44,938 bases of DNA from Clostridiales bacterium (GCA_012800055.1 JAAZKA010000020.1:1-44938), one strand, 5' to 3'; positions 25,612-34,652 are shown, numbered from the stretch's first letter. Notes: a model not told the origin generated them from the sequence alone. A program made the numbers and translations.

Positions 25612-26050
25612 GCTGCGGCGCGTGACACCCGACGACCTCCCGGCGCTCGCTGAGCTCGAGCGGGCATGTTTCACGGCACCGTGGGACGAAGATGCGCTGC
25701 GGCTGTCATATGAATCGCCGGTCGAGGAGCTAACCTGCGCGATATGCGGCGGCGACGTCTGCGGCTATCTGTGCGCGGCGGTCATCCCCGATGAGGCCGA
25801 GGTGCTGCGCATCGCGGTGAGCCCCCGGTACCGGCGGATGGGCATCGCACGGCAGCTTCTGCGCGTACTTACGGATGACCTGCGCGTGAACACGGTATTT
25901 TTAGAGGTGCGTTTCGGTAATACCCCCGCCCGTGCACTCTACGCAGGCGAGGGTTTTCAGGAACTACGCGTACGAAAAAACTATTACGACAACCCGGTCG
26001 AGGACGGTGTCATCATGAGCCGCACCCGGGATGCGAAAGGCGGCTTATAA
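25595..26050 (+). CDS. rimI: Ribosomal protein alanine N-acetyltransferase (RimI-like GNAT)
   Basis: 151 residues with the GNAT fold: VLRIAVSPRYRRMGIARQLL is the acetyl-CoA-binding motif A, followed by FLEVRFGNTPARALYAGEGF, the RimI-type motif B with the conserved Asn and Tyr. Acetylates a protein N-terminus. The start at 25595, inside the end of polA (17-base overlap), follows GGGAGAG; the earlier ATG at 25571 has no ribosome site. rimI beside tsaD is a widespread bacterial arrangement, which supports the assignment. Confidence 0.9.
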   Translation: MTRKVELRRVTPDDLPALAELERACFTAPWDEDALRLSYESPVEELTCAICGGDVCGYLCAAVIPDEAEVLRIAVSPRYRRMGIARQLLRVLTDDLRVNTVFLEVRFGNTPARALYAGEGFQELRVRKNYYDNPVEDGVIMSRTRDAKGGL

Positions 26051-26054
26051 AGGT

Positions 26055-27074
26055 ATGCTGATTCTCGCGATTGAAAGCTCGTGCGATGAGACCGCCGCGG
26101 CGGTCTCCCTGGACGGGCGTACAATCTTATCAAACGTTGTATTGTCCCAGGCGGATATGCACGCGGTCTTCGGCGGCATCGTTCCCGAGATCGCGTCGCG
26201 CAAACACATCGAGGGCATCTGCGGCGTCGTATCCGAGGCACTGCGTATAGCAGGCGTCGATCAACACGACCTCGACGCGGTCGGTGTCACCTACGCGCCC
26301 GGTTTGATCGGTGCGCTGCTCGTCGGAGTCAACTTCGCCAAGTCCTACGCACTTGCGTTAAACAAACCGCTCATCCCCGTACACCACATGCGCGGACACA
26401 TCGCTGCCAACTATATCGCCTTCCCCGAGCTGGAGCCGCCCTTCTGCTGCCTTCTCGTCTCCGGCGGACACACACTGCTCGTCGACGTGCGCGGCTACAC
26501 CGATCTGCGCGTGCTCGGTACAACCCGTGACGACGCGGCGGGCGAGGCGTTCGACAAAGCTGCGCGCGTGCTCGGACTGCCCTATCCCGGCGGTTCCGAA
26601 CTCGACCGGCTTGCGAGGATGGGTGACCCGCATGCATATAAACTTCCGCGCGCCATCGTCGACGGCGCACCGCTGGACTTCTCGTTCTCCGGCCTCAAGA
26701 CCGCCGTACGCAATATCGTTCACAATGCCCAACAGCGCGGCGTCAAGCTCGACCGTGCAGGCCTTGCGTCGTCTTTCTGCCAAGCCGTCGCCGATACGCT
26801 CGTACCGCGTGCGATGGAGGCTGCAAGGTTGACACACGCGACGAAGCTCGCGGTCGCCGGCGGGGTTGCGGCGAACTCCTTCCTCCGTTCAAGACTGACA
26901 AAAGAGTGCGCCGACGCAGGCCTATCCCTATACCTCCCCCCGCTGTCCCTGTGCGGAGATAACGGCGCAATGATCGCTTGTCAGGCATATTTTGAATATC
27001 TCGCCGGAGAACGTGCCGGGAGCGGACTCAATGCGCGTGCGACCCTGTCCATCGAGCACGGGTACACATTATAA
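26055..27074 (+). CDS. tsaD: tRNA N6-adenosine threonylcarbamoyltransferase TsaD
   Basis: 339 residues of the ASKHA-fold TsaD/Kae1 family. Starts LILAIESSCDETAAAV, contains GVTYAPGLIGALLVG and the metal ligands in HHMRGH (H110/H111 and H115), then LLVSGGHT and a late LAVAGGVAANSFLR. Transfers the threonylcarbamoyl group to A37 of ANN-decoding tRNAs together with TsaB/E, which are not in the window. The start at 26055 matches the conserved N-terminus; an in-frame ATG at 26031 would add eight atypical residues. It follows rimI by four bases. Confidence 0.95.
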   Translation: MLILAIESSCDETAAAVSLDGRTILSNVVLSQADMHAVFGGIVPEIASRKHIEGICGVVSEALRIAGVDQHDLDAVGVTYAPGLIGALLVGVNFAKSYALALNKPLIPVHHMRGHIAANYIAFPELEPPFCCLLVSGGHTLLVDVRGYTDLRVLGTTRDDAAGEAFDKAARVLGLPYPGGSELDRLARMGDPHAYKLPRAIVDGAPLDFSFSGLKTAVRNIVHNAQQRGVKLDRAGLASSFCQAVADTLVPRAMEAARLTHATKLAVAGGVAANSFLRSRLTKECADAGLSLYLPPLSLCGDNGAMIACQAYFEYLAGERAGSGLNARATLSIEHGYTL

Positions 27075-27208
27075 ACGTGCTTTACTCCAGCCCATACCGT
27101 CTGAACGCCTTTTTGCCGCACTGTTTTACATCGATTTTACAAACGGTATTCATGTGAAACATAATCTCCCGCACATGTTTGTTATGTTCCCGGTTTTCCT
27201 GCCGTTCC

Positions 27209-27370
27209 ATTGGGGAAATCTCTGGGGATAATGGGGATAATTTTTGAGAAGATCCTTTGATTCTTCCCGGTTCACAAGCGTTATGCAGATGGTTCCCAAA
27301 TTATGAACGCGTTTCCGATGAACCGCACGCGGTTCAAAATTGGGGAAAACTCTGGGGATAATGGGGATAA
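27209..27370. repeat. Duplicated cluster of DnaA-box-like 9-mers in a 385-base gap
   Basis: The gap between tsaD and the MATE gene (27075-27459) holds no gene. Two near-identical 32-base blocks, 27209-27240 and 27339-27370, lie 130 bases apart. Each carries TGGGGATAA twice head to tail, preceded by TGGGGAAA(T/A). Read on the minus strand these are TTATCCCCA, TTATCCCCA and TTTTCCCCA, one base from the DnaA box TTATCCACA. Weaker similarity continues outside the blocks (GTTCA followed by CGTTATG), so the unit is an imperfect tandem duplication. A 7+2+7 palindrome GAACCGC-AC-GCGGTTC sits at 27320-27335. Confidence 0.7.
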
Positions 27371-27459
27371 CTCTTTGTAAACCTCGCCGTTCAAAGTCGT
27401 TATGGTAACCGCTGATACCTGCGTTTTTCCCGCTATTTTCTATTCAGGAGGGTCCGTGC

Positions 27460-28812
27460 GTGTTTCGAAGATTCCTGCATGCACTGCGTGCCATCTTCAC
27501 CCAACGAAGTGTCATTCTTCTTTACCTCCCCATTCTCGCCGAGCAGGCAATGTCCACCTTCGTCGGCTTCATCTCCACCATCATGGTCGGCCACGCCGGA
27601 TCCGTCGCCATCTCCGCCGTCGGCGTCGTCAACGCCCTCAATAACGTCATCGTCTTCACATTGTTCTCCATCGCGTCGGGTGTCGCGGCAGTCGCGGCAC
27701 AGTTCCTCGGCGCAAAGCAGAAGGAACGCGCAGAAAGGTGCATAGGTCAGTTCTGCGCCGCCGTGCTGATGGTATCCGTTGCGATTGCCGCGCTGCTGGT
27801 GCTGTTCTCCAAGCCCATCCTCAGCTTCCTGTTCGGCGCCGCCGAGCCTGAGGTCCTGGACGCCGCGCGCATCTATCTCATCGCAGGCGCGCTGTCGATG
27901 CCCTTCGCCGCGATCTCATCGCTGTTGAGCGCCACCATGCGAGGCTGCGGCAATACCCGGATGCCGATGGCGTCGGCACTGCTCATCAACATCGTCAATA
28001 CGCTGCTGTGCTGGATCACCATCTACGGCCTGGAGATGGGCGTCACAGGCGCGTCGATCTCTCTCGTTGCCGCTCGAGCCGCCGGTGCCGCGTTCATGCT
28101 CGTGCTTATGTTCCGCCCGGGCTTCCCGCTGCACTTGCGGAAATTCTTCCCGATCGTCTGGAAAGACATCCTCCCGATTCTGCGCATCGGCGTCCCGATG
28201 GGGCTGGATACCGCGATGTTCAACGGCGGCAAGCTCATCGTCCAGGTCTTTATGACCGGCATGGGCACCTACACCATCGCCGCCAACGCCGTCACCCAGT
28301 CTGTCGTCTCGCTCATCGAAATCCCTGGCAACGCGATGTGCACGCTCGCCATCACGCTCGTCGGCTTCTCCGTCGGCGCGGGTGAATTCCGGGAGGCGCG
28401 GCGTCACGGCTGGTACACGACCCTCGCCGCGAGCATCCTCCAGCTCATTGTCTGCATCCCGCTGTGGTTCACGACGCCGTGGTTCGTCGGACTTTTCTCC
28501 ACTGACCCCGATGTCATCCGGCTGTCGATCGTCGTCACGCGCTCGATGGTCCTCACAAGTCCCTTCCTGTGGTCGACCGCCTTCACGCTCGCGTCTGTGC
28601 TGCGCTCCGCCGGAGATGTTCGCTATACCGTCACGTCATCTCTCATCATCATGTGGGTGATCCGCGTGCTGCTGTCGTGGGTGTTCGGCGTGGTCATGGA
28701 CGGAGGACTTCTGGGTATCTGGATCGCGATGTATGTAGACTGGGCGGCAAGAACGGCACTTTTTGTGCCGCGATTTAAGTCAAAACGCTGGGAAAACCGT
28801 GCTGTTACATAA
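27460..28812 (+). CDS. MATE-family multidrug/toxin efflux transporter
   Basis: 450 residues with twelve predicted membrane segments in two related halves, the MATE pattern. Typical pieces are LPILAEQAMSTFVGFISTIM, AAQFLGAKQKERAERCIGQF and, in the second half, GVPMGLDTAMFNGG. These proteins export organic cations or metabolites using a Na+ or H+ gradient. Start is GTG behind a strong AGGAGGG. It stands alone behind the repeat-rich gap, whose boxes could regulate it. Substrate unknown. Confidence 0.9.
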   Translation: MFRRFLHALRAIFTQRSVILLYLPILAEQAMSTFVGFISTIMVGHAGSVAISAVGVVNALNNVIVFTLFSIASGVAAVAAQFLGAKQKERAERCIGQFCAAVLMVSVAIAALLVLFSKPILSFLFGAAEPEVLDAARIYLIAGALSMPFAAISSLLSATMRGCGNTRMPMASALLINIVNTLLCWITIYGLEMGVTGASISLVAARAAGAAFMLVLMFRPGFPLHLRKFFPIVWKDILPILRIGVPMGLDTAMFNGGKLIVQVFMTGMGTYTIAANAVTQSVVSLIEIPGNAMCTLAITLVGFSVGAGEFREARRHGWYTTLAASILQLIVCIPLWFTTPWFVGLFSTDPDVIRLSIVVTRSMVLTSPFLWSTAFTLASVLRSAGDVRYTVTSSLIIMWVIRVLLSWVFGVVMDGGLLGIWIAMYVDWAARTALFVPRFKSKRWENRAVT

Positions 28813-28858
28813 TGCTCGGAGCGGATTGTGAACTTTTCATTATTTTTCCGATTACCCC

Positions 28859-28887
28859 TTGTGAAAAGAACAAAAAAGGTGTATAAT
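28859..28887 (+). promoter_or_regulatory. Promoter of the minD-like to galU operon
   Basis: TTGTGA (28859-28864), 17 bases, TATAAT (28882-28887), about 50 bases before the first gene. No other clear promoter was seen before 34.6 kb. Confidence 0.75.
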
Positions 28888-28940
28888 AAGAGACGTATTA
28901 TGGACACCGGCGGAAATGCCGGGGAAAACGGTGAGAGCCG

Positions 28941-29681
28941 ATGGAATGTATCGTGATCGCATCCGGGAAAGGCGGTACGGGGAAGACTGCCGTGACAGCA
29001 GGTGTCGGTGCAGCGCTCGCCGAAAGAGGTCTGAAGACGCTGCTGATCGATGCCGATGTCGGCGTACGCAGCCTTGATCTGACGCTCGGGATGTACGAAA
29101 ACGCCTTGTTTGACTTTACAGACGTCGCCGAGGGCCGTGCGGAACTCAATGACGCCGTCGCCGAGCATCCGAACCGAAAGGATCTGTGGCTGCTGACTGC
29201 TCCGATGTCCCCTGTGGGCATCGTACCGGACGCGCTGCAGCGTGTGACCGACGCGGCGCAGCGGCTCGGCCTCGCCGACTTCATCCTCATCGACGCTCCT
29301 GCAGGTCTCGGCGACGACTTCCGGCGTGCTGCCTACGGTGCCGACCGCGCCCTCATCGTCTCCACCCCCGATATCGTCGCCCTGCGCAGCGCCGACCGCG
29401 CCGTCACGCTGCTCGAGGAAATGGGATTTGTCGACTGCCGCCTCATCGTCAACCGCGTCCGGCCGCGCGTCATCAAACAGAACAATACCCCCAATATCGA
29501 CGACGCAATGGATATGGCGGGTCTGCCGCTTTTAGGGGTCATCCCCGAGGACGAGCAGGTCATTGTCGCGGGCGCACTGGGTCAGCTCATCGGACAGAAA
29601 CCCCGCTGCCCGGCCGCCAGAGCTTTTCGCAACATTGCAGCGCGTCTGGATTCCGAAGACGTGCCGCTGATGAAGATTTAA
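28941..29681 (+). CDS. MinD-like ParA/MinD ATPase lacking the C-terminal membrane helix
   Basis: 246 residues. Deviant Walker A KGGTGKT (residues 10-16), DADVGVRSLDLTLGM and FILIDAPAGLG (Walker B) place it closest to MinD. The typical MinD ends in an amphipathic helix rich in Lys and Phe about 10-15 residues after a DVP motif; this protein stops at EDVPLMKI. Membrane binding in the MinD manner is therefore doubtful. No minC or minE is nearby. It heads a run with mgsA, hisS, aspS, queT and galU. It could have another positioning or regulatory role, or act with an anchoring partner. Confidence 0.8.
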   Translation: MECIVIASGKGGTGKTAVTAGVGAALAERGLKTLLIDADVGVRSLDLTLGMYENALFDFTDVAEGRAELNDAVAEHPNRKDLWLLTAPMSPVGIVPDALQRVTDAAQRLGLADFILIDAPAGLGDDFRRAAYGADRALIVSTPDIVALRSADRAVTLLEEMGFVDCRLIVNRVRPRVIKQNNTPNIDDAMDMAGLPLLGVIPEDEQVIVAGALGQLIGQKPRCPAARAFRNIAARLDSEDVPLMKI

Positions 29682-29711
29682 AATATTATCTGCCTGAAAG
29701 AAGGTTGTTTT

Positions 29712-30137
29712 ATGAATATCGCCCTAATCGCACATGATAAGAAAAAAGAACTGATGGTTCAGTTCTGCATGGCCTACTGCGGCATCCTCTCCAAGCATAA
29801 TCTCTGCGCGACGGGAACGACCGGGAAACTGGTCTCGGAAGCCACCGGTCTGAAAATCGACCGATTCCTGTCGGGCGCGCAAGGCGGAGATCAGCAGATC
29901 GGCGCGCGCGTCGCCTACAACGAAATTGATATGGTCATCTTCCTGTGCGACCCGATGGCAGCGCCAGGCACTGTCTCCGATGTCCATGCGCTGCAGAGGT
30001 TGTGCGACCTCCACTCAATCCCTATGGCTACCAATATCGCCACAGCAGAAATGCTCGTCCTCGGCCTCGACCGCGGCGACCTCTCCTGGCGCGATATTGT
30101 CAACCCCAAGCGTCAGCCCAAGCCCAGAACCTACTGA
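29712..30137 (+). CDS. mgsA: Methylglyoxal synthase
   Basis: 141 residues, the standard size. Opens [13 protein letters not shown], then ATGTTGKLV (phosphate-binding), [14 protein letters not shown] with catalytic Asp, and [10 protein letters not shown]. Converts dihydroxyacetone phosphate to methylglyoxal and phosphate, a glycolytic bypass under phosphate limitation. RBS AGAAGG ahead of the ATG; 30 bases after the MinD-like gene. Adjacent minD and mgsA genes are found in other Clostridia, though the functional link is unclear. Confidence 0.95.
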   Translation: MNIALIAHDKKKELMVQFCMAYCGILSKHNLCATGTTGKLVSEATGLKIDRFLSGAQGGDQQIGARVAYNEIDMVIFLCDPMAAPGTVSDVHALQRLCDLHSIPMATNIATAEMLVLGLDRGDLSWRDIVNPKRQPKPRTY

Positions 30138-30147
30138 GGAGGCAATC

Positions 30148-31431
30148 ATGATGCCCGTAATCGTTCAGGCCCCTAAAGGGACCTATGACGTTATGCCCGC
30201 AGATTCCTATAAATGGCAATATCTCGAACGCGTCCTGCGCGATACCGCCAAATCCTTCGGCTACCGTGAAATCCGCTTCCCCATGTTCGAGCATACAGAG
30301 CTCTTCATCCGAGGCGTCGGTGATACCACCGACATCGTACAAAAAGAGATGTACACCTTCGAAGATAAGGGCGGGCGCTCCATCTCACTGCGTCCCGAGG
30401 GGACCGCGTCGGTCGTCCGTGCGATGATTGAACACGGCGGTTTCAATGAGGCGCTGCCTGTCAAGTGTTACTACATCGCCCCCCTCTTCCGATACGAGAA
30501 ACCCCAGGCCGGCCGCTATCGGCAGCACTGGCAGTTCGGCGTCGAATGCTTCGGCGCGAAGTCCCCGGCCGCAAACGCCGAGGTCATCTCTCTCGCCGAT
30601 ACCTTCCTCAAGCGCCTGGGCATCCGCGACAAGAGCCTGGGCGTCCGCGACATCACCGCGCATATCAATTCCATCGGCTGCCCAAAGTGCCGCCCGGCGT
30701 ATCAAGCAACGCTCGGGGAATACTTCCGCGCGCATGTCGACGAGCTGTGCGAGACCTGCCGCAGCCGTCTAGACCGCAACCCGATGCGCATCCTCGATTG
30801 CAAATCTCCGATCTGCTCAAAGATCGCCGAGGGCGCGCCGCGCATCATCGACTACTTATGTGGCGACTGTCAGTCCGAGTTCGACAACACGCTCCAGCTG
30901 TTGTCGAGAATGGGTGTTGATTATCAGATCGATTCGGGGATCGTCAGAGGGTTTGACTACTACACCGGGCTGGTGTTCGAGTTCATCTCAAACGACATCG
31001 GCGCGCAGGGCACTGTCTGCGGCGGAGGCCGTTATGACGGTCTCGTCGAGCAGCTCGGCGGTAAGCCCACCCCCGGCCTCGGATTCGGTTCGGGACTCGA
31101 ACGGCTGCTGCTGGTTATGGAAAAGCTGGGCGTGCCGATCCCGGGCGAAGAGAGCATTGACATCTATATCGCGACCACCGGTGAAGAAGCCGAGAACCAT
31201 GTTCAGAAGCTGATTCTCGACCTGCGGCGCATGGGCATTGCCGCCGAGCGTGATCTCTGCGAGCGTTCCCTCAAGGCGCAGATGAAGTACGCCGATAAAA
31301 TAGGCGCAAGATATACGATGGTCGTCGGTGACGATGAGCTGAAGGCCGGTACCGCACAGCTCAAAAACATGGAGACCGGTGAGCAGACCCCATGCGTCCT
31401 GTCCGCCGCAACCATCGAAGCGGTTCTCTAA
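30148..31431 (+). CDS. hisS: Histidyl-tRNA synthetase
   Basis: 427 residues, class II. APKGTYDVMP start, motif 2 around FRYEKPQAGRYRQHWQF, HisA motif LVFEFISNDIG preceded by RGFDYYTG, motif 3 GFGSGLERLLL, and a C-terminal anticodon-binding domain. The insertion domain contains CPKC and CETC pairs that may bind zinc. Tandem ATGs at 30148 and 30151 follow GAGGAGG; spacing slightly favours the second. Sits 10 bases after mgsA and 27 before aspS, the common hisS-aspS pairing of Firmicutes. Confidence 0.97.
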   Translation: MMPVIVQAPKGTYDVMPADSYKWQYLERVLRDTAKSFGYREIRFPMFEHTELFIRGVGDTTDIVQKEMYTFEDKGGRSISLRPEGTASVVRAMIEHGGFNEALPVKCYYIAPLFRYEKPQAGRYRQHWQFGVECFGAKSPAANAEVISLADTFLKRLGIRDKSLGVRDITAHINSIGCPKCRPAYQATLGEYFRAHVDELCETCRSRLDRNPMRILDCKSPICSKIAEGAPRIIDYLCGDCQSEFDNTLQLLSRMGVDYQIDSGIVRGFDYYTGLVFEFISNDIGAQGTVCGGGRYDGLVEQLGGKPTPGLGFGSGLERLLLVMEKLGVPIPGEESIDIYIATTGEEAENHVQKLILDLRRMGIAAERDLCERSLKAQMKYADKIGARYTMVVGDDELKAGTAQLKNMETGEQTPCVLSAATIEAVL

Positions 31432-31458
31432 TAAGACTTTTGGGAGATATATTTCGGT

Positions 31459-33237
31459 ATGACACAGAACAGAACCCATACCTGCGGCGCGCTTCGTATG
31501 GAGCATGTCGGCCAGATGGTACGCCTGTGCGGATGGCTGGAAAACCTGCGTGAGGTCGGCGCAAACCTTGCCTTCGCCGTCGTCCGGGATTTCTACGGCA
31601 CCACCCAGCTTGTGCTCGAGGATGAGCAGCTCATCCGCAGTTTCCGTTCCATCACCAAAGAGAGCACCATCGCCGTCGACGGCTTGGTCCGGGAACGCGG
31701 CAGCAAGAACCCGCGTCAGGAAACCGGCGACATCGAGATCGCCCCGACCGCCGTCGAGGTGCTCGGACGCTGCCACTACAACGAGCTGCCCTTCGAGATC
31801 AACCGTAGCCGTGAGGCCGATGAGACTGCCCGCCTCAAATACCGCTATCTCGACCTGCGCAACCCCGCAGTCAAACAGAATATCATCCTGCGCTGCAACG
31901 TCGTCGCCGCGCTCAGAAAAGCGATGACGGAGCAGGGCTTCCTTGAGATCACCACCCCCATCCTCACCGCATCCTCACCCGAGGGTGCACGTGACTACCT
32001 CGTCCCCGCACGCAAGCATCCGGGGAAGTTCTACGCGCTGCCCCAGGCACCCCAACAGTTTAAGCAGCTCCTGATGACCTCCGGTTTCGACCGCTACTTC
32101 CAGATCGCCCCCTGTTTCCGCGATGAGGATGCGCGCGGCGACCGCAGCCCCGGTGAGTTCTACCAGATGGATATGGAAATGGCGTTTGCGTCGCGCGACG
32201 ACGTCTTTCATGTCATCGAACAGGTGCTGCCGCCCATCTTTGCGAAATACGGTACCTACAACATCGCGTCCAACCCGCCGTTCCGCAGAATCACCTATCA
32301 GGATTCGATGGAACGCTACGGTTCTGATAAGCCCGACTTACGCATCGACCTCGAATTGTCAGATGTAACCGCCCTCGGCACCTCCTGCGGCTTCCCGGCG
32401 TTCGCGGAGGCGCAGTGCGTCAAAGCCGTGGTATGTTCCGGATGCAGTCTGACCCGCAAGCAGATCGACAAGCTGTGCACCGATGTCGAAGTACAGGCCG
32501 GTGCCAAGCCCTACTGGGTGCGTATGGAGGATTCCGGCACGCTCGTGGGCGGAATCGCGAAGTTCCTGCAGGGACATGAGGACGAGTTGCGCAAATTGGG
32601 CGCGGCGCCCGGGTGTCTGATCCTGTTTGCGGGCGGTACGAAGGCGTCCGCACTGAAGACCGCAGGCGTTGCCCGCAAGATGCTCGGCGCAGCGGTTCCG
32701 GGACATATGGATGAGGCGCAGTATGCGTTCTGCTGGATTGTCGACTTCCCGATGTTTGAGATCGGCGAGGAGACCGGAGAGCTGGAGTTCTGCCACAACC
32801 CCTTCTCAATGCCCAGCGGCGGTCTGGAAATCCTCGAAAAAGCCGAACGCGGCGAAGTCAACCCGCTGGATATCGTTGCCGATCAGTACGACCTCGTGTG
32901 CAACGGCGTCGAGCTGTCCTCCGGTGCGGTACGCAACCATGACCCGGATATCATGATCAAGGCGTTCAAGATGGTACGCCTCGGCGAGGACGACGTGCGC
33001 GCGAAGTTCCCGGCAATGTACAATGCCTTCTGTTACGGCGCGCCGCCCCATGCCGGCATCGCACCCGGCGTCGACCGTATGGTCATGCTGCTCGCCGGCG
33101 AAAACTCCATCCGCGAAATCATCCCATTCCCGATGAACAAAAACGCGCAGGATGTGATGATGGACGCTCCGTCTTATGTAACCCAAAAGCAGCTGGATGA
33201 GCTGCACATCGCTGTCATCGGAACGCACGATGAATAA
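31459..33237 (+). CDS. aspS: Aspartyl-tRNA synthetase (bacterial type)
   Basis: 592 residues: N-terminal OB-fold anticodon domain (VRLCGWLENLREVGANLAF), motif 2 FRDEDARGDRSPGEFYQMD, the bacterial GAD insertion, and motif 3 GIAPGVDRMVMLLAG. Charges tRNA-Asp. Whether it is discriminating or also charges tRNA-Asn cannot be told from reading alone. No strong AGGAGG, but GGGAGA lies ahead of the ATG. The queT start codon overlaps its last codons by 8 bases, so these two are translationally coupled. Confidence 0.97.
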   Translation: MTQNRTHTCGALRMEHVGQMVRLCGWLENLREVGANLAFAVVRDFYGTTQLVLEDEQLIRSFRSITKESTIAVDGLVRERGSKNPRQETGDIEIAPTAVEVLGRCHYNELPFEINRSREADETARLKYRYLDLRNPAVKQNIILRCNVVAALRKAMTEQGFLEITTPILTASSPEGARDYLVPARKHPGKFYALPQAPQQFKQLLMTSGFDRYFQIAPCFRDEDARGDRSPGEFYQMDMEMAFASRDDVFHVIEQVLPPIFAKYGTYNIASNPPFRRITYQDSMERYGSDKPDLRIDLELSDVTALGTSCGFPAFAEAQCVKAVVCSGCSLTRKQIDKLCTDVEVQAGAKPYWVRMEDSGTLVGGIAKFLQGHEDELRKLGAAPGCLILFAGGTKASALKTAGVARKMLGAAVPGHMDEAQYAFCWIVDFPMFEIGEETGELEFCHNPFSMPSGGLEILEKAERGEVNPLDIVADQYDLVCNGVELSSGAVRNHDPDIMIKAFKMVRLGEDDVRAKFPAMYNAFCYGAPPHAGIAPGVDRMVMLLAGENSIREIIPFPMNKNAQDVMMDAPSYVTQKQLDELHIAVIGTHDE

Positions 33238-33718
33238 AGCCCGCGTTCTCGTCAGTCAGGGAATGCTTGCCGCTGTTTATGTCGCGCTGACCCTGCTGCT
33301 GCAGCCAATCTCTTTCGGTCCGCTGCAGTGCCGGGTTGCCGAGGCGCTGACGGTGCTCCCCTATCTCGAACCGATGTGCATCGTGGGGCTGACTGTCGGA
33401 TGCCTGTTTGCAAACCTTCTCGGCGGCGCCGGTATCCTGGACATCATTTTCGGTACCCTCGCAACCTTTCTCGCCGCCATGCTCACCGCGAAAATGCGAA
33501 ATAAATGGCTCGCTCCGCTGCCGCCGATCGTCGTCAACGCCGTCATCGTCGGCGCCGTGCTCACACTCGTCAATGTGCCGCTCGAGACGTTCTTTCCCAC
33601 CTTCTGGATCTTCGCCGGTCAGGTCGGGCTCGGACAGATCGCAGCGTGTGCCGTCCTTGGACTGCCTCTGCTGGCAGTGATTTCATATACCAACCTGTTT
33701 CCGAAACAGGACAAATAA
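33230..33718 (+). CDS. queT: QueT-family queuosine-precursor transporter (ECF S component)
   Basis: 162 residues, five or six hydrophobic segments. QueT (DUF988) features: SQGMLAAVYVALTLLLQPIS, the charged FRVAEALTVLPY-type stretch (here CRVAEALTVLPYL) and GCLFANLLGG. QueT proteins are substrate-binding subunits of energy-coupling-factor importers for preQ1 or queuine. The start at 33230 overlaps the aspS stop by 8 bases. No preQ1 riboswitch can fit ahead of it. Queuosine is placed in tRNA-His and tRNA-Asp (also Asn, Tyr), the very tRNAs charged by the two upstream enzymes. Confidence 0.88.
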   Translation: MNKARVLVSQGMLAAVYVALTLLLQPISFGPLQCRVAEALTVLPYLEPMCIVGLTVGCLFANLLGGAGILDIIFGTLATFLAAMLTAKMRNKWLAPLPPIVVNAVIVGAVLTLVNVPLETFFPTFWIFAGQVGLGQIAACAVLGLPLLAVISYTNLFPKQDK

Positions 33719-33736
33719 TATAGAGAGGCGTTTTAC

Positions 33737-34606
33737 GTGAATATACGCAAGGCTGTTATACCCGCCGCCGGTCTGGGCACCCGGATGCTCCCCGTGACGA
33801 AGACCATCCCCAAGGAGATGCTCCCCCTCGGCGACCGCCCGTCCATCCATTATATCGTCGAAGAGGCCGTTGCCGCAGGAATCGAGGATATTCTCATCGT
33901 CACCAACCGCGCCAAGGACGCGATGGAGGATTACTTCGACTACCATCCCGAGCTTGAGGAACGCCTGCTGCGCGTGGGTAAAACTGAGGACGCTGCACTT
34001 GTCAGGTATACCGCCGACCTCGCCAACATCACGTTTGTCCGCCAGAAGGAGACGCTTGGCCTCGGACACGCTGTTTGGGTCGCACGCCACTTTGTCGGAG
34101 ATGAGCCGTTCGCCGTCCTCCTGGCCGACGACGTCATGATCGCCGAGCGTCCCGTCATCGGTCAGCTCGCCGAAGTCGCCGACGAGGAGAACTTTTCCAC
34201 CGTCGGCGTGCAGACCGTCCCGCTGTCCCACATCGGGCTTTACTGCTCCCTCGACGTCGAGCACATGCATGACAATGTGTTCAATGTCTTCGATATGGTT
34301 GAGAAGCCCAAGCCCGATGAGGTCTTCTCCAACTATGCCATTCTCGGGCGCTATGTCCTCACGCCGGATATCTTCCCCATACTCGAAAACCTCACGCCCG
34401 GTTATGGTGGCGAGATTCAGCTCACCGATGCCTTAGCTGTATTGGCAAGAAGAGGCGATATGCGAGCCGTCGCGTTTGAGGGTACCCGTTACGACACCGG
34501 CTCCCTCGAAGGCTACCTCCAAAGCGTCATTGAGCTGTCACTCTCGAACCCCAAGTGCGGTGACTGGCTCAAAAGCTATATAAAAGCGCTCGCCGAACAG
34601 CTATAA
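33737..34606 (+). CDS. galU: UTP-glucose-1-phosphate uridylyltransferase
   Basis: 289 residues. AAGLGTRMLPVTKTIPKEML is the nucleotide-binding signature, followed by DRPSIHYIVEEA, FAVLLADDVM and the late GGEIQLTDALA with substrate-binding residues. Makes UDP-glucose for cell-envelope glycans. Start is GTG behind GAGAGG; 18 bases after queT, so the last gene of the run that begins with the MinD-like gene. Confidence 0.95.
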   Translation: MNIRKAVIPAAGLGTRMLPVTKTIPKEMLPLGDRPSIHYIVEEAVAAGIEDILIVTNRAKDAMEDYFDYHPELEERLLRVGKTEDAALVRYTADLANITFVRQKETLGLGHAVWVARHFVGDEPFAVLLADDVMIAERPVIGQLAEVADEENFSTVGVQTVPLSHIGLYCSLDVEHMHDNVFNVFDMVEKPKPDEVFSNYAILGRYVLTPDIFPILENLTPGYGGEIQLTDALAVLARRGDMRAVAFEGTRYDTGSLEGYLQSVIELSLSNPKCGDWLKSYIKALAEQL

Positions 34607-34623
34607 TTGTCGATTATTCCCTC

Positions 34624-34652
34624 TTGTAATCAACACGTTTTCGGTGTATAAT
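34624..34652 (+). promoter_or_regulatory. Promoter of the DUF1858-ymdB group
   Basis: TTGTAA (34624-34629), 17 bases, TATAAT (34647-34652). Confidence 0.8.

Noticed and set aside
26031-26054. Earlier start codon for tsaD
   Set aside because: Adds eight residues absent from the conserved N-terminus and has no better ribosome site.
27209-27370. CRISPR array or G-quadruplex
   Set aside because: Only two repeat blocks, no cas genes, and only three G runs per block.
33197-33230. preQ1 riboswitch before queT
   Set aside because: queT overlaps aspS; there is no non-coding room for one.
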